DNA from: Lachnospiraceae bacterium
Lineage (GTDB): Bacteria > Bacillota > Clostridia > Lachnospirales > Lachnospiraceae
Reading direction: 5' to 3'
DNA length: 64,000 nt
NCBI GenBank assembly: GCA_017634065.1
Contig: JAGBOC010000012.1
Span: 62,001 to 126,000, forward strand
The notes under the pieces are model-generated. The model was not told the origin of the DNA. It was given only the letters and a program-made list of their open reading frames with translations, and did not search any database. A program made the translations under genes and the position numbers. Of the stretch, positions 54,894 through 64,000 are shown piece by piece. How positions within the stretch are numbered: position 1 is the first letter of the stretch; every line of letters begins with the position of its first letter.

Positions 54894-55382
54894 ATGGCAA
54901 AAGTTGAATTAAAAGCACCTATCATTGATGAAATCAAAAGTCATTTTGATGGTGCCGAAGGTGTAGTTCTTGCAGATTATAGAGGACTTACTGTTGCTGA
55001 AGATACTGACCTAAGAAGACAGCTTCGAGAAGCAGGTGTTGTTTACAAGGTATATAAGAATACTTATATAAAAAGAGCAATTGAAGGGACAACATTTGAA
55101 GCTTTAAAACAAAGTCTTGAAGGGCCAACAGCTGTAGCTTTTAGTAAAACAGATGCAACTGCTCCAGCAAGAATTATTTCTAAATTTGCTAAAACAGCAC
55201 CAAAGCTTGAGATTAAATGTGGAATAGTTGAAGGCACATTTTATGATCAAAATACGATTAAAGCAATTGCGGATATTCCATCAAGAGATGAGTTACTTTC
55301 AAGATTGCTTGGATCACTTAAGAGCCCAATTTCAAATATGGCTCGTGTAATTAAACAAATCGCTGAAAAGAAAGAAGCGTAA
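54894..55382 (+). CDS. rplJ: 50S ribosomal protein L10
   Basis: 162 residues. AEGVVLADYRGLTVAEDTDLRRQLREAG and VYKNTYIKRAI are clear L10 text, with SRDELLSRLLGSLKSP and IKQIAEKKEA at the end that binds the L7/L12 dimers. GAAAGGAGAG precedes the ATG. It anchors the ribosomal stalk on 23S rRNA and represses its own operon through the leader. The G and C use and codon style are more regular than in the glycan genes, as expected for a core gene. Confidence 0.98.
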   Translation: MAKVELKAPIIDEIKSHFDGAEGVVLADYRGLTVAEDTDLRRQLREAGVVYKVYKNTYIKRAIEGTTFEALKQSLEGPTAVAFSKTDATAPARIISKFAKTAPKLEIKCGIVEGTFYDQNTIKAIADIPSRDELLSRLLGSLKSPISNMARVIKQIAEKKEA

Positions 55383-55424
55383 ATATCTGGGCAAACTTTT
55401 AAAGCCCGAAAAGGAGAAAAAATT

Positions 55425-55799
55425 ATGGCAATGAGTAAAGATGAGTTTATTGCAGCATTAAAAGAAATGTCTGTTATAGAATTAAATGAATTAGTAAAAG
55501 CTTGTGAAGAGGAATTTGGAGTATCTGCAGCTGCAGGAGTAGTAATGGCAGCACCAGGAGCAGCTGGAGGAGCAGCAGCTGAAGAAAAGACTGACTTTGA
55601 TGTAGAGTTAACTGAAGCAGGAGCAGAGAAGATCAAAGTTATCAAAGTTGTTCGTGATGCTACAGGTCTTGGACTTAAGGAAGCAAAAGAGTTAGTAGAG
55701 TCTGCACCAAAGGTTGTAAAGGAAGCATGTCCTAAGGCTGAAGCAGAAGAACTTAAGAAGAAATTCGAAGAAGTTGGAGCAAAAGTTACTCTTAAGTAA
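55425..55799 (+). CDS. rplL: 50S ribosomal protein L7/L12
   Basis: 124 residues: N-terminal dimerisation helix ([20 protein letters not shown]), Ala/Gly-rich hinge near residue 40-55, and the factor-binding domain [32 protein letters not shown] precedes the ATG. A terminator follows 19 bases after the stop, so rplJ-rplL is a closed two-gene unit. Confidence 0.98.
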   Translation: MAMSKDEFIAALKEMSVIELNELVKACEEEFGVSAAAGVVMAAPGAAGGAAAEEKTDFDVELTEAGAEKIKVIKVVRDATGLGLKEAKELVESAPKVVKEACPKAEAEELKKKFEEVGAKVTLK

Positions 55800-55818
55800 T
55801 ATAGCATTCATCAATTAT

Positions 55819-55843
55819 AAGCAGACCTTTGGGTCTGCTTTTT
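55819..55843 (+). terminator. Terminator after rplL
   Basis: Stem AAGCAGACC / GGTCTGCTT, loop TTTG, then a short T run. Confidence 0.9.
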
Positions 55844-55844
55844 G

Positions 55845-55873
55845 TTGCAAAAAATATCATTTTTCGTTATAAT
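55845..55873 (+). promoter_or_regulatory. Promoter of the mreC operon
   Basis: TTGCAA at 55845-55850, 17 bases, TATAAT at 55868-55873; expected start near 55880. The untranslated leader can form a hairpin GGAATGG-GGGG-CCATTTC (55883-55900) and a small TGGG/CCCA one before the mreC ATG. Confidence 0.75.
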
Positions 55874-55934
55874 ATACATATGTGGAATGGGGGGCCATTT
55901 CTAGTTTTAGCGTGGGAAGACCCCAATTTTTGGT

Positions 55935-56774
55935 ATGAAAAATCAACATAGTAAAATTATTATAATAGTAGTTGTACTTTTGTCTATAGCCTCAATTACA
56001 TTTAGTCACTATGTACCGAGTATAACTCTTAACTTAAGAAATGCGTTTTCCAGTGTAATTGTGCCTATACAAAAAGGCATAAATAATGTAGGGATGATTT
56101 TTGTTAGAAGGTCTATGAACTCTACTGACTTGAGAGAAGCAAATGAAAGGATTAGAGTTTTAGAAGCACAAGTTGCATCACTATCAGAAGCAAATAACTT
56201 GCTCAAATCAAAGTCATACGAGGCTGATAGATTAAGGTTACTTTATGAACTTGGTGATGAATATGATATATATCCTAAAACAGCGGCAAGAGTCATTGCA
56301 AAAGATACTGATGAGTGGTTTCAGGTATTTAAAATAGATAAGGGAAGTAAAGATGGCATCAAGGTCGACATGAATGTTCTATCTAATAAGGGACTATGCG
56401 GTATAGTCTCATCTGTAGGCTATAATTATGCGACAGTTAGATCAATAATAGATGATGAATCAAGAGTCGCTTCAATGACTCAACACTCATTTGAATCTTG
56501 TATGGTAGAAGGCGATATAACATTATATAAAAATAATAGATTAAGACTTACAGGTATAGATATGAATACAGCGGTAGTAGATGGCGATAAAATTGTTACT
56601 TCAAATATTTCATCAAAGTTTCTACCAAATATATTAATTGGATATGCGACTGACATCTCGGTAAATGATAATCAACTTTCTAAAAGTGGCTATCTGATTC
56701 CAGTGACAGATTTTAGAAATCTAACGGAAGTACTTGTTATAACTAGATTAAAGTCAGATAGTTTGAGAGATTAA
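55935..56774 (+). CDS. mreC: Rod shape-determining protein MreC
   Basis: 279 residues. One N-terminal membrane helix (IIIIVVVLLSIASITFSHYV), a coiled coil with ANERIRVLEAQVASLSEANN, then the beta-rich MreC domain (AARVIAKDTDEWFQVFKIDKGSKDGI; NKGLCGIVSSVG). MreC organises the cell-wall elongation complex on the outer face of the membrane. No strong Shine-Dalgarno is seen before the ATG. mreB is not in the window. Confidence 0.95.
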   Translation: MKNQHSKIIIIVVVLLSIASITFSHYVPSITLNLRNAFSSVIVPIQKGINNVGMIFVRRSMNSTDLREANERIRVLEAQVASLSEANNLLKSKSYEADRLRLLYELGDEYDIYPKTAARVIAKDTDEWFQVFKIDKGSKDGIKVDMNVLSNKGLCGIVSSVGYNYATVRSIIDDESRVASMTQHSFESCMVEGDITLYKNNRLRLTGIDMNTAVVDGDKIVTSNISSKFLPNILIGYATDISVNDNQLSKSGYLIPVTDFRNLTEVLVITRLKSDSLRD

Positions 56775-56805
56775 AGATTATTGTAAGATTATATTTTTCA
56801 TAATT

Positions 56806-57321
56806 ATGATCAAAATGCGATTTGGAAAATTAAGCAGGATACTTATACATATTTTAATTATTTTTGTTGCTTTTTTTATACAGACTTCAATTTTTCCACT
56901 TATCCCATTTTTTTCATCATCGCCTAACTTTTTATTAATCATAACATTTTCATATGGATTACTTTATGGGGAAGACATTGGGATTATCACTGGAATATTT
57001 TGTGGATTTTTATGTGATATGTATTTCAGTGGAGAGTTTGGATTATATATATTAATTTATTCTGTCATAGGATTTACAAATGGATTATTAAATAAATCTT
57101 TTTTTGAAAACTCTATAACACTTCCTATGATTTTAAGCTTTACCAATGGACTTATATATAATTTTTATATTTACATAACACATTTTTTAATTAGGAGAAA
57201 GTTTGATATACCTTATTATGTTTTTAACATAATGGTGCCAAGTATATTATTTACTCTTATAGCGACTGTACTAATATATAAACTTTTATATAGGCTTAAT
57301 ATTATACATAAGAGTATCTAG
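56806..57321 (+). CDS. mreD: Rod shape-determining protein MreD
   Basis: 171 residues, five or six membrane helices: ILIIFVAFFIQTSIFPLIPFF and YGLLYGEDIGIITGIFCGFLCDMYFS contain the usual MreD text. It follows mreC by 31 bases. It partners MreC and the elongasome. Confidence 0.92.
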   Translation: MIKMRFGKLSRILIHILIIFVAFFIQTSIFPLIPFFSSSPNFLLIITFSYGLLYGEDIGIITGIFCGFLCDMYFSGEFGLYILIYSVIGFTNGLLNKSFFENSITLPMILSFTNGLIYNFYIYITHFLIRRKFDIPYYVFNIMVPSILFTLIATVLIYKLLYRLNIIHKSI

Positions 57322-57343
57322 TCATTTTTAGAAACAATTCATA

Positions 57344-60220
57344 ATGCAAATAATTTTATATATAATTAAAGAGATTTTTAGAGGCGAAAATAATAGAAAT
57401 AATATTATTGGTTTAATATTTTCTATTATGTTTTTTGCTATAATTATTCGTTTATTTAATCTTCAGATTATTAATGGAGATTATTATGAACAAAATTATG
57501 TACAAAAATCAGTTAAAACTGTAACTATTCCTGCAGCGCGTGGCAATATCTATGATTATGCAGGAAATATTCTTGCTTATAATGATTTAGTAAAAAATAT
57601 AACTATTGCGGATGTTGATGCTTATAAGCAGAATAATAAAGATATAAATGCAAGAAATCGAATGCTCTTGTCTCTAGCTAAAATTCTTGAAAAATATAAT
57701 TGTAATATCGAATCAAGATATTTTATAGAGATTGATGATAAAGGTAACTTTGAGTTTACAACTAATTCTGAAAAACAACATATGACATTTATTGCAAATG
57801 TCTATGGCAGAAGAGTTGAAGACCTTGACGAAGGTAGAAACTTTCAATATAGATCTGATATATCTGCTCGTGAAGCTTTTGATTATTCAAAACATAGATA
57901 TGCTATGGATTATATAACTGATGATAATGGAAATCCAATAATCATATCTGATAAAACGATGCTTGATATGATTGGTATACATTATACGATGAGACTTACT
58001 TCTTATCAAAAATATCAACCAACTACTATTGCTGAAAATGTTAGTAGCAGATGTGCATCAGAGATACTTGAAAATCTTGGTTTCCTTAAAGGAGTAAATG
58101 TCGAGGAGACAAGTGCAAGAAGATATAACTATGCAATATATTTTGCACATATTGTTGGCTATGTGGGTCAAACAAGTGAAGCTCATATAGAAAGACTACG
58201 TGAAACTAATGAACAATATGACTTAAATGATAAGGTAGGACTTCTTGGTGTAGAAAAGTCAATGGAGCATTACCTATGTGGAGTAAAGGGATATAAAAAA
58301 ATAGTAGTTGATTCAAGTGGAAAGATTCTTGAGACACTTGAAGAGCATGAGTCTAAAGCTGGAGCAGATGTATATCTGACAATCAATGTTAATGATCAGA
58401 TTGCTAATTACAATCTATTAGAACAAAGACTTGCAGGTATACTTGGTTCTAAAATTGTAAATCGTGATGTTTCAAATGTTAGACTTTCATCATCAAAGAT
58501 GGAAATATCAGCTCATGATGCTTATTATCATTTAATTGATAATCATGTTCTTGATAAGGATCATTTTGCTACTGATGAAGCCAAATATGCTGAAAAGGAA
58601 ATATTTAGATTATTTCTTGAAGCAAAAGAAAGAGCAAAGCAAATAATTTATACAAATCTTATGGACCCAAATGCTGATATACAGATGAATCTTAGTAACA
58701 CAGCACAGAACTTTACAGCCTATGTCTACACTTATTTACATACTCATAATAATATCCTTATGTCGGATGCAATTGATAGAGATGTTAGTGAATATATAAG
58801 ATGGAAAGAAGATACTATTTCTTTACGCGATTTCTTATTTAAAGCGATAGAAGAAACTTGGATAGATACAACTAAAATATATGCGAGTGAACGATACGGT
58901 GATAGAGATACTATTTATAATAGTTTAGTTTCATACATTATGAGTGTGCTAGAAAATAATGAGAAGTTTGATAAGCTTGTATACAAATTTGCTATTAAAG
59001 AAAAATATATTACCAATAGACTTCTTATCATGGCACTTTTCGAGCAAGGCTTTTTACCTTGGAATGATGTAGAATACGAAAAGATTTCAAAAGCAACAGA
59101 TGAGTATATGTATACATATTTTATAAGACTTGTTCGTGACATTATATTGAAACCATCTGATCTTGCTCTTGATCCATATGCCGGTTCTATAGTTGTGACA
59201 GATGTAAATACTGGAAAGCTTCGTACTCTTGTGACATATCCATCATATGATAATAATTTAGTATACAATCGAAAGTATATGGAAGCATTAAACAATAATA
59301 AATCATATCCACTTGTTTGCTGTTCGACACAAACTCAACTTGCACCAGGATCATCATTTAAGCCTATTACAGCACTTGCTGCACTTGAAGAAAGATTCAT
59401 TACTCCTACAGAAAAAGTTGAATGCGATGGTATATTTGATAAAATTGATCCTCCTATAAAATGTTGGTCATATCCTTATGGCCATGGCGAAAAAGAACTG
59501 GATGTTGTTGATGCGATTAGTAATTCATGCAATGTCGTTTTTGCAAAATACGGTAATATTATGTCATATGATGCTGAAGGAGTTTACAGTACTGATAATG
59601 GATTAAGAATACTTCAAAAGTATTGTAGATTATTTGGTCTTGATAAGAAATCTGGTGTAGAGATAGATGAATTGGCACCGACTATATCATATACCGACCC
59701 TGAAAGATCTGCGATGGGACAAGGAACACATGCATATAACAATGTTCAACTTTCAAAATATACAGTTGCACTTGCAAATGGTGGCAAACTTTATGATTTA
59801 TCAGTTATAGAAAAAGTAGTAGATAAGCAAGGTAATGTATTACACCAGTTTGAACCAAAGTTTATTCAGCATTTGCCTATCACAGAAGAAAGCTTCAATG
59901 TAGTACATACTGGAATGAGAAAAATGGTGACTGATGGTATAGCAAGAATAATATTCAGATCGCAAGGCATTCAGGTGTGTGGTAAAACTGGAACCGCTCA
60001 AGAAAGAAATGATAGAACTAACCATGCAGTATTTGTTTCGTTTGCACCACAGTATGCCCCTGAAATAGCTGTCAATGTCGTTATACCATTTGGATACTCT
60101 TCAGGAAATGCTGCGGCACTTGCAAATCGTGTTTACAATTATATGTATGGCGTCACATCATTTGAAGAAATACTTAACAAAGGAACAGATGATATAAAAT
60201 CTATATCGGTATCAGAATAG
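57344..60220 (+). CDS. mrdA: Penicillin-binding protein 2 (elongasome transpeptidase) with long insertion
   Basis: 958 residues, well over the 600-750 usual. One N-terminal helix, then the dimerisation domain (VKTVTIPAARGNIYDYAGN). The transpeptidase has SxxK in APGSSFKPITAL near residue 670, SxN in SNSCNVVFAKYG near 728 and KTG in CGKTGTAQER near 880. Between GADVYLTINVNDQIA (about 350) and PYAGSIVVTDVNTGKL (about 612) lies a helical insertion of over 200 residues not seen in proteobacterial PBP2. It cross-links lateral wall peptidoglycan with RodA. The ATG is probable, but the Shine-Dalgarno is unclear. Confidence 0.93.
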   Translation: MQIILYIIKEIFRGENNRNNIIGLIFSIMFFAIIIRLFNLQIINGDYYEQNYVQKSVKTVTIPAARGNIYDYAGNILAYNDLVKNITIADVDAYKQNNKDINARNRMLLSLAKILEKYNCNIESRYFIEIDDKGNFEFTTNSEKQHMTFIANVYGRRVEDLDEGRNFQYRSDISAREAFDYSKHRYAMDYITDDNGNPIIISDKTMLDMIGIHYTMRLTSYQKYQPTTIAENVSSRCASEILENLGFLKGVNVEETSARRYNYAIYFAHIVGYVGQTSEAHIERLRETNEQYDLNDKVGLLGVEKSMEHYLCGVKGYKKIVVDSSGKILETLEEHESKAGADVYLTINVNDQIANYNLLEQRLAGILGSKIVNRDVSNVRLSSSKMEISAHDAYYHLIDNHVLDKDHFATDEAKYAEKEIFRLFLEAKERAKQIIYTNLMDPNADIQMNLSNTAQNFTAYVYTYLHTHNNILMSDAIDRDVSEYIRWKEDTISLRDFLFKAIEETWIDTTKIYASERYGDRDTIYNSLVSYIMSVLENNEKFDKLVYKFAIKEKYITNRLLIMALFEQGFLPWNDVEYEKISKATDEYMYTYFIRLVRDIILKPSDLALDPYAGSIVVTDVNTGKLRTLVTYPSYDNNLVYNRKYMEALNNNKSYPLVCCSTQTQLAPGSSFKPITALAALEERFITPTEKVECDGIFDKIDPPIKCWSYPYGHGEKELDVVDAISNSCNVVFAKYGNIMSYDAEGVYSTDNGLRILQKYCRLFGLDKKSGVEIDELAPTISYTDPERSAMGQGTHAYNNVQLSKYTVALANGGKLYDLSVIEKVVDKQGNVLHQFEPKFIQHLPITEESFNVVHTGMRKMVTDGIARIIFRSQGIQVCGKTGTAQERNDRTNHAVFVSFAPQYAPEIAVNVVIPFGYSSGNAAALANRVYNYMYGVTSFEEILNKGTDDIKSISVSE

Positions 60221-61344
60221 TGTTTGATTTAAATCTAAAAAATTATGGATTTTTACAATTATTTGTCTGTGTAATGTTAAATGTTGCAGGACTTGTTTTT
60301 GTACAATCAAGTGTAGGCGAAAGAATATTTTCATTTATGACTCAACTTGGTATTTCGATTGCCTCACTTATAATTTGTATATTAATTTCATTTTTAGACT
60401 TAAAAAAAATTATGCCAAGATATATTTGGTTTTTCATAATATCTGTTTTTGCTCTACTGCTCGTACAAATAACTGGCACTGCTTATGGTAGAAACTCTAT
60501 AAGATGGATAAGAATACCATTTATAAATATGGAAATCCAACCTTCAGAGTTTGCAAAACTATTTCTTATCTTATTTTCTGCCAAATATATGGAAAAACTT
60601 GATATTCAGATTAATCAATTTGGAAACTTATTTAAATTATTTTTGTTTTACTTTGTGCAGTTTTTTTTAATTTTTATACAACCAAACTTATCTAGTTCGT
60701 TAATTTTTACATTAATTTTTGTAGCAATGCTTTTTGCTTCAAAACTTAAATCAAGATGGTTTGTGTTATTTGGAAGTATAGTTTTAGTTTTATTTTTGAT
60801 AGTTTACTCATCTGTTAGATTTGGATTTATCGATAATGTACCATTTTTAAGAGATTATCAAAAAAACAGGATAGAATCATTTTTTATACCTACTGAAAGA
60901 AATGAGGCAAGATATCAACAAGAGAACTCTGTTATAGCTATTGGCTCTGGTAAACTTACTGGCAAGGGCATAAATAATGATCTCGCAAACTCTGTAAAAA
61001 ATGGAAACTGGCTTGCAGAAGCCCAAAATGATTTTATATTTGCAGTAGTTGGTGAAGAAATAGGATTTATCGGTTCACTATTTATAATTCTCTTATATAT
61101 TTTTTTGATTATAAGTTGCATTGTCACAGCGTCCAAACAAAGAGAATATTATAAGAATCTAATTTGCATTGGAGTTGCTACTTGGCTTGCTATACAGACT
61201 TTTATTAATATTGGTGTCGCTACATCTATAATACCAAATACTGGTGTTCCATTACCATTTTTCTCACAAGGCGGTTCATCATTATTATCTATATATATGG
61301 GTATGGGATTTGTTTTAAATATTCGAAGAGAAACAAGAATCTAA
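60220..61344 (+). CDS. rodA: RodA/FtsW/SpoVE family glycan polymerase
   Basis: 374 residues, about ten helices. RWIRIPFINMEIQPSEFAKLFLILFSAKYM, AEAQNDFIFAVVGEEIGFIGSL and NTGVPLPFFSQGGSSLLSIYMGMG are SEDS-family signatures (read in shorter pieces). It polymerises lipid II during elongation with PBP2. Start is GTG, overlapping the PBP2 stop. Confidence 0.95.
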   Translation: MFDLNLKNYGFLQLFVCVMLNVAGLVFVQSSVGERIFSFMTQLGISIASLIICILISFLDLKKIMPRYIWFFIISVFALLLVQITGTAYGRNSIRWIRIPFINMEIQPSEFAKLFLILFSAKYMEKLDIQINQFGNLFKLFLFYFVQFFLIFIQPNLSSSLIFTLIFVAMLFASKLKSRWFVLFGSIVLVLFLIVYSSVRFGFIDNVPFLRDYQKNRIESFFIPTERNEARYQQENSVIAIGSGKLTGKGINNDLANSVKNGNWLAEAQNDFIFAVVGEEIGFIGSLFIILLYIFLIISCIVTASKQREYYKNLICIGVATWLAIQTFINIGVATSIIPNTGVPLPFFSQGGSSLLSIYMGMGFVLNIRRETRI

Positions 61345-62318
61345 TGAGAATTAAGTTTATAAAAAAAATATATATATTGCTAATTTTAATTTGCCTGTGT
61401 ATGACATCATGTAGAAGTATGCAGATAGATTATGACTCATCAAGACTATTAAGTAATTTGTATACTGCTAATGAAAGTACCTTTGCAGATGGTACTGCAA
61501 AATATATAGTTGTACCAAATGCACTTGAAGAACAAGTTGTAAATAATATAGGTGCAGAAGGATATTTCATAGCATCAACAAATAGATTTTCTTCGCCATT
61601 TGTTAAGTTTCATAATCCCTATAAAAGACTTCCGATGGCAAGTCTCACAAAATTAATGACAGCACTTATAGTACTTGAGAATTGTGACAATTTAGACGAG
61701 GAATATTTTGTAAGTCAAGATGCCGTAGACCTTGATAAAGATGTATCAAAGGCTAATCTAAAATCTGGAGATAAGCTTAGCATCAAAGATTTATTATATG
61801 GATTACTTGTTCCATCTGGAAATGATGCGGCGATGTGTTTGGCAGAGAATGTTTTTAAGAATTATGATAATTTTATAATTGCTATGAATAATGAAGCAGA
61901 GAGACTTGGAGCCACAAACACACATTTTGCGAACCCACATGGTCTTGATTCTGACTATCACTTTACAACGGCATATGATATGTTTCTAATCACAAGAGAA
62001 CTTACAAAATATCCTATTTTCAAAGAAATATCTACTACTAAAGAATATAAATCAAATATTATTCAAAGTGATGGGACAGTGAGAGAAGAGACTTGGGCAA
62101 CGACAAATTATTTTGTAACTGAAGAATTACTTATGAGTAGTAATGTGACACTTGAGGGAACTAAAACAGGTAATACAAGTAGTGCAGGAAATTGTTTAGT
62201 TATAGTGGCATCAGATAAAAAGACAAATGATTATTACATAAGTGTAGTATTAAATGCAAAATCAAAAAGAAACTCATATTATAATTCAAATGCCTTACTT
62301 AGTGCTATACCAAGATGA
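61344..62318 (+). CDS. D-alanyl-D-alanine carboxypeptidase, lipoprotein
   Basis: 324 residues. A short signal ends LICLCMTSC-RS, a plausible lipobox with the cysteine near residue 22. The serine peptidase S11 motifs are SLTKLMTA near 100, PSGNDAA near 151 and EGTKTGNTS near 276. It trims the pentapeptide end from peptidoglycan. It lacks the usual DacA C-terminal beta domain, and is probably held by the lipid anchor. It overlaps rodA by one base. Confidence 0.92.
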   Translation: MRIKFIKKIYILLILICLCMTSCRSMQIDYDSSRLLSNLYTANESTFADGTAKYIVVPNALEEQVVNNIGAEGYFIASTNRFSSPFVKFHNPYKRLPMASLTKLMTALIVLENCDNLDEEYFVSQDAVDLDKDVSKANLKSGDKLSIKDLLYGLLVPSGNDAAMCLAENVFKNYDNFIIAMNNEAERLGATNTHFANPHGLDSDYHFTTAYDMFLITRELTKYPIFKEISTTKEYKSNIIQSDGTVREETWATTNYFVTEELLMSSNVTLEGTKTGNTSSAGNCLVIVASDKKTNDYYISVVLNAKSKRNSYYNSNALLSAIPR

Positions 62319-63703
62319 TGTTATTTAAGAAAAAAATTAAATCTGTTGAGATAGAAGAAAATAAAGACATTAAGCCAAAAAGAAAAGTTTTCTATTTATT
62401 TAGAGTATTATTTGCAATATTAATTATAGTTGCAATTTATATTATCTTTAATTCAGTAAAGATATTTAATAGTAAAAAATTAAAGATATATGAAGTAACT
62501 ACTGGAGAAATAGTAAATGTGGATAGACATAAAGGTTTTATCTACAGAGATGAGAGTATCGCAACTTGTCAAAATAGTGGCTATATTAACTTCTATGTAG
62601 CAAATTCGGATAGGGTTAAAAGAGGAGCATTTATTTATACAATTAATGATGAACCAAATGTTGTAAAACCTATAGATTTAAGTAAAGAAGACAAAAAATA
62701 CATAAGACAAAATATTCTTATGCTAAATAATAATATCACTGATTATGATTATTCATATGTTTATAGTGCAAAGAATGCGTTAAATGAGATTATTAATGAA
62801 ATAAATCTTGTCAAACAGTTTGAAGATATCAACATTCAAAATGAAATTAGTGCAAAAGAAAAAGGATACTCAAGATATGCAGGATTAGTTTCGTTTTTAA
62901 TAGATGGTTATGAAAATAGTGATATTACTGACTTTACTAATGACCTAATTAGAAAATATGATTTGAGTAAAATTGTCACACAAAAAAAAGAAGTTGTATC
63001 AAACGATCAAATATATAAGATTATAAAAAGTCCTGAATTTGTTATCGCATTTGATAGTTCGTATGACTATGATAATTATCAAAAATCAAGCAATGTACAT
63101 GTGAAATTTGTATATGAAAATGTCACAACTAATGGTCATATAGAAAGTTTTATAGGTTCTGATGGTAAGAAGCATTTTAAGCTCTATGTGACTGATTACC
63201 CAGAAAAGTTTATAGACAAAAGGGTTGTTGAGTTTGAAATAGAGAATAAAAAAATATCAGGATATAAAATACCTGTAAAGTCAATCGTATCTAAAAATTG
63301 CTATAAGATACCAAAAGGAATGCTTGAAAGAGATTTAGAAACAGATGAGAATATATTTTATAAAACTGGAGCAAATGGCGTAAGAGAAAAGTTTACCTGC
63401 AACATATCTAAAGAAGATGAGAATTACTATTATATATCTATTGATGATACACTTTCGAAACTTAAATATGGTGATGTGCTAATAAATAAATATAATGATA
63501 CATTTTCACTTAATGAGGTGTCAAAGCTTAATGGAGTCTACAATATGAATAAAGGCTATGCAATATTTAAGAATATAGAGATTATAGACCAGACAAATGA
63601 ATATGCCATTGTAAAAAAGCAGACTTTAAATGGTATATCTCTTTATGATCATATTTGCCTAAATGCAAGTGAGGTAAGTGAAGGAGATTTAATATCATCC
63701 TAA
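62315..63703 (+). CDS. HlyD-like membrane-anchored protein
   Basis: 462 residues. A cytoplasmic start, one helix (LFRVLFAILIIVAIYIIF, about 30-47), then a beta-barrel/biotinyl-lipoyl-like region (EVTTGEIVNVDRHKGFIYRDES) and a long helical part. Such HlyD-type proteins next to sepF are common in Clostridia; function is not established. It overlaps the carboxypeptidase gene by four bases and is followed by the sepF-like start. Confidence 0.75.
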   Translation: MMLFKKKIKSVEIEENKDIKPKRKVFYLFRVLFAILIIVAIYIIFNSVKIFNSKKLKIYEVTTGEIVNVDRHKGFIYRDESIATCQNSGYINFYVANSDRVKRGAFIYTINDEPNVVKPIDLSKEDKKYIRQNILMLNNNITDYDYSYVYSAKNALNEIINEINLVKQFEDINIQNEISAKEKGYSRYAGLVSFLIDGYENSDITDFTNDLIRKYDLSKIVTQKKEVVSNDQIYKIIKSPEFVIAFDSSYDYDNYQKSSNVHVKFVYENVTTNGHIESFIGSDGKKHFKLYVTDYPEKFIDKRVVEFEIENKKISGYKIPVKSIVSKNCYKIPKGMLERDLETDENIFYKTGANGVREKFTCNISKEDENYYYISIDDTLSKLKYGDVLINKYNDTFSLNEVSKLNGVYNMNKGYAIFKNIEIIDQTNEYAIVKKQTLNGISLYDHICLNASEVSEGDLISS

Positions 63704-63763
63704 TGCTTCTTGTAGTATTATTTAATTTTATGATATAATAAATTGTTTTTATTGGAGGATAAG

Positions 63764-64000
63764 ATGGGAATATTTAAGGAAGTTACAAAAACAGTTAAAA
63801 ACATATTTAATGCTGATGATGACATGATGTTTGAAGATGAAAGCGATTTTTCTGAACAAAGCACCCAGAAGAATGCTTTTCCTTTTCCAAAGCCATTTGC
63901 CAAAAAAAATATAAGCGACAATGCATTTTCTCAAAATAAACAAGCTTTTGATTTATCTAATCATGGTTTTGACATGGCAAAGAATAATCAAAAGGCTAGA
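63764..64000 (+). CDS. sepF: Cell division protein SepF-like, N-terminal part (runs off window)
   Basis: 79 residues are visible and still open at the window end. MGIFKEVTKTVKNIFNADDD is the amphipathic membrane-binding start of SepF proteins, followed by an acidic and then Asn/Lys-rich linker; the globular domain lies outside. GGAGGA at 63754-63759 is a strong Shine-Dalgarno. SepF anchors FtsZ at the division site. Confidence 0.75.
   Translation, partial: MGIFKEVTKTVKNIFNADDDMMFEDESDFSEQSTQKNAFPFPKPFAKKNISDNAFSQNKQAFDLSNHGFDMAKNNQKAR

Noticed and set aside
55247..55807. 186-codon open frame on the minus strand across rplJ and rplL
   Set aside because: It is antisense to two certain ribosomal protein genes with strong codon structure; Ala/Ser-rich text is the mirror of the L7/L12 hinge.
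55889..55894. G6 run before mreC as a phase-variable promoter element
   Set aside because: It is downstream of the promoter, forms part of a hairpin, and sits before an essential-type operon.
63718..63943. Minus-strand open frames at the window end
   Set aside because: They mirror the SepF-like gene, which has a strong Shine-Dalgarno and the expected N-terminal helix.

Overview
The window is AT-rich DNA from a low-GC Gram-positive of the class Clostridia, probably close to Lachnospiraceae. This rests on gene order and families: L10 leader-rplJ-rplL, mreC-mreD-PBP2-rodA, a lipoprotein D,D-carboxypeptidase, an HlyD-like protein and a SepF-like start. No rRNA, tRNA or CRISPR array was seen.

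Layout. 1-685: end of an AI-2E family transporter. 688-31154: a long, almost entirely forward surface-glycan locus. It holds an initiating sugar-phosphate transferase, the GDP-fucose branch (Gmd, Fcl, ManC), a 3-ketoisomerase plus aminotransferase pair for a 3-amino-3,6-dideoxyhexose, a Gfo/Idh oxidoreductase-acyltransferase-Ugd-aminotransferase set for a modified uronic acid, a PglK-like ABC flippase, a nonulosonic (sialic-like) acid cassette (neuA, neuB, neuC) next to a possible transferase, pyruvyl transferases, two NodB-type deacetylases, and a tyvelose-type epimerase pair. 31382-41198: a decayed accessory island with a wrecked NUDIX-like gene, an AIPR protein, a KAP-like P-loop NTPase, two DUF4143 ATPases that look leaderless, and three copies of a PIN toxin gene (one intact with its RelB-like antitoxin, two decayed). 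41606-54686: a second glycan block with two paralogous Wzy-like polymerases around an inverted Wzx flippase, glycosyltransferases, a YidC-sulfatase fusion, a TagF-like transferase and licC-licA-licB phosphocholine genes without licD. 54715-64000: ribosomal proteins L10 and L7/L12, then the rod-shape and cell-wall operon, ending in a partial sepF.

The genes describe an elaborate surface polymer: nucleotide sugars are made (fucose, amino sugars, glucuronate, nonulosonate, perhaps a CDP-dideoxyhexose), assembled on a lipid carrier by many glycosyltransferases, flipped by an ABC flippase and/or Wzx/Wzy, and decorated with pyruvate and phosphocholine. Several pathways are incomplete inside the window (no rmlA/rmlB, no rfbFGH, no manB, no licD), so partners must lie elsewhere or the products differ.

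The most unusual signals are a G8 run that cuts off the last conserved motif of a deacetylase (candidate phase switch), four in-frame 18-bp repeats plus a GC-rich palindrome inside manC, the leaderless ATPase genes (one behind three copies of a 23-bp-spaced repeat) arranged tail-to-tail with PIN genes, and the YidC-sulfatase fusion beside phosphocholine genes that lack their usual transferase. All assignments are by reading sequence only; no searches were run.
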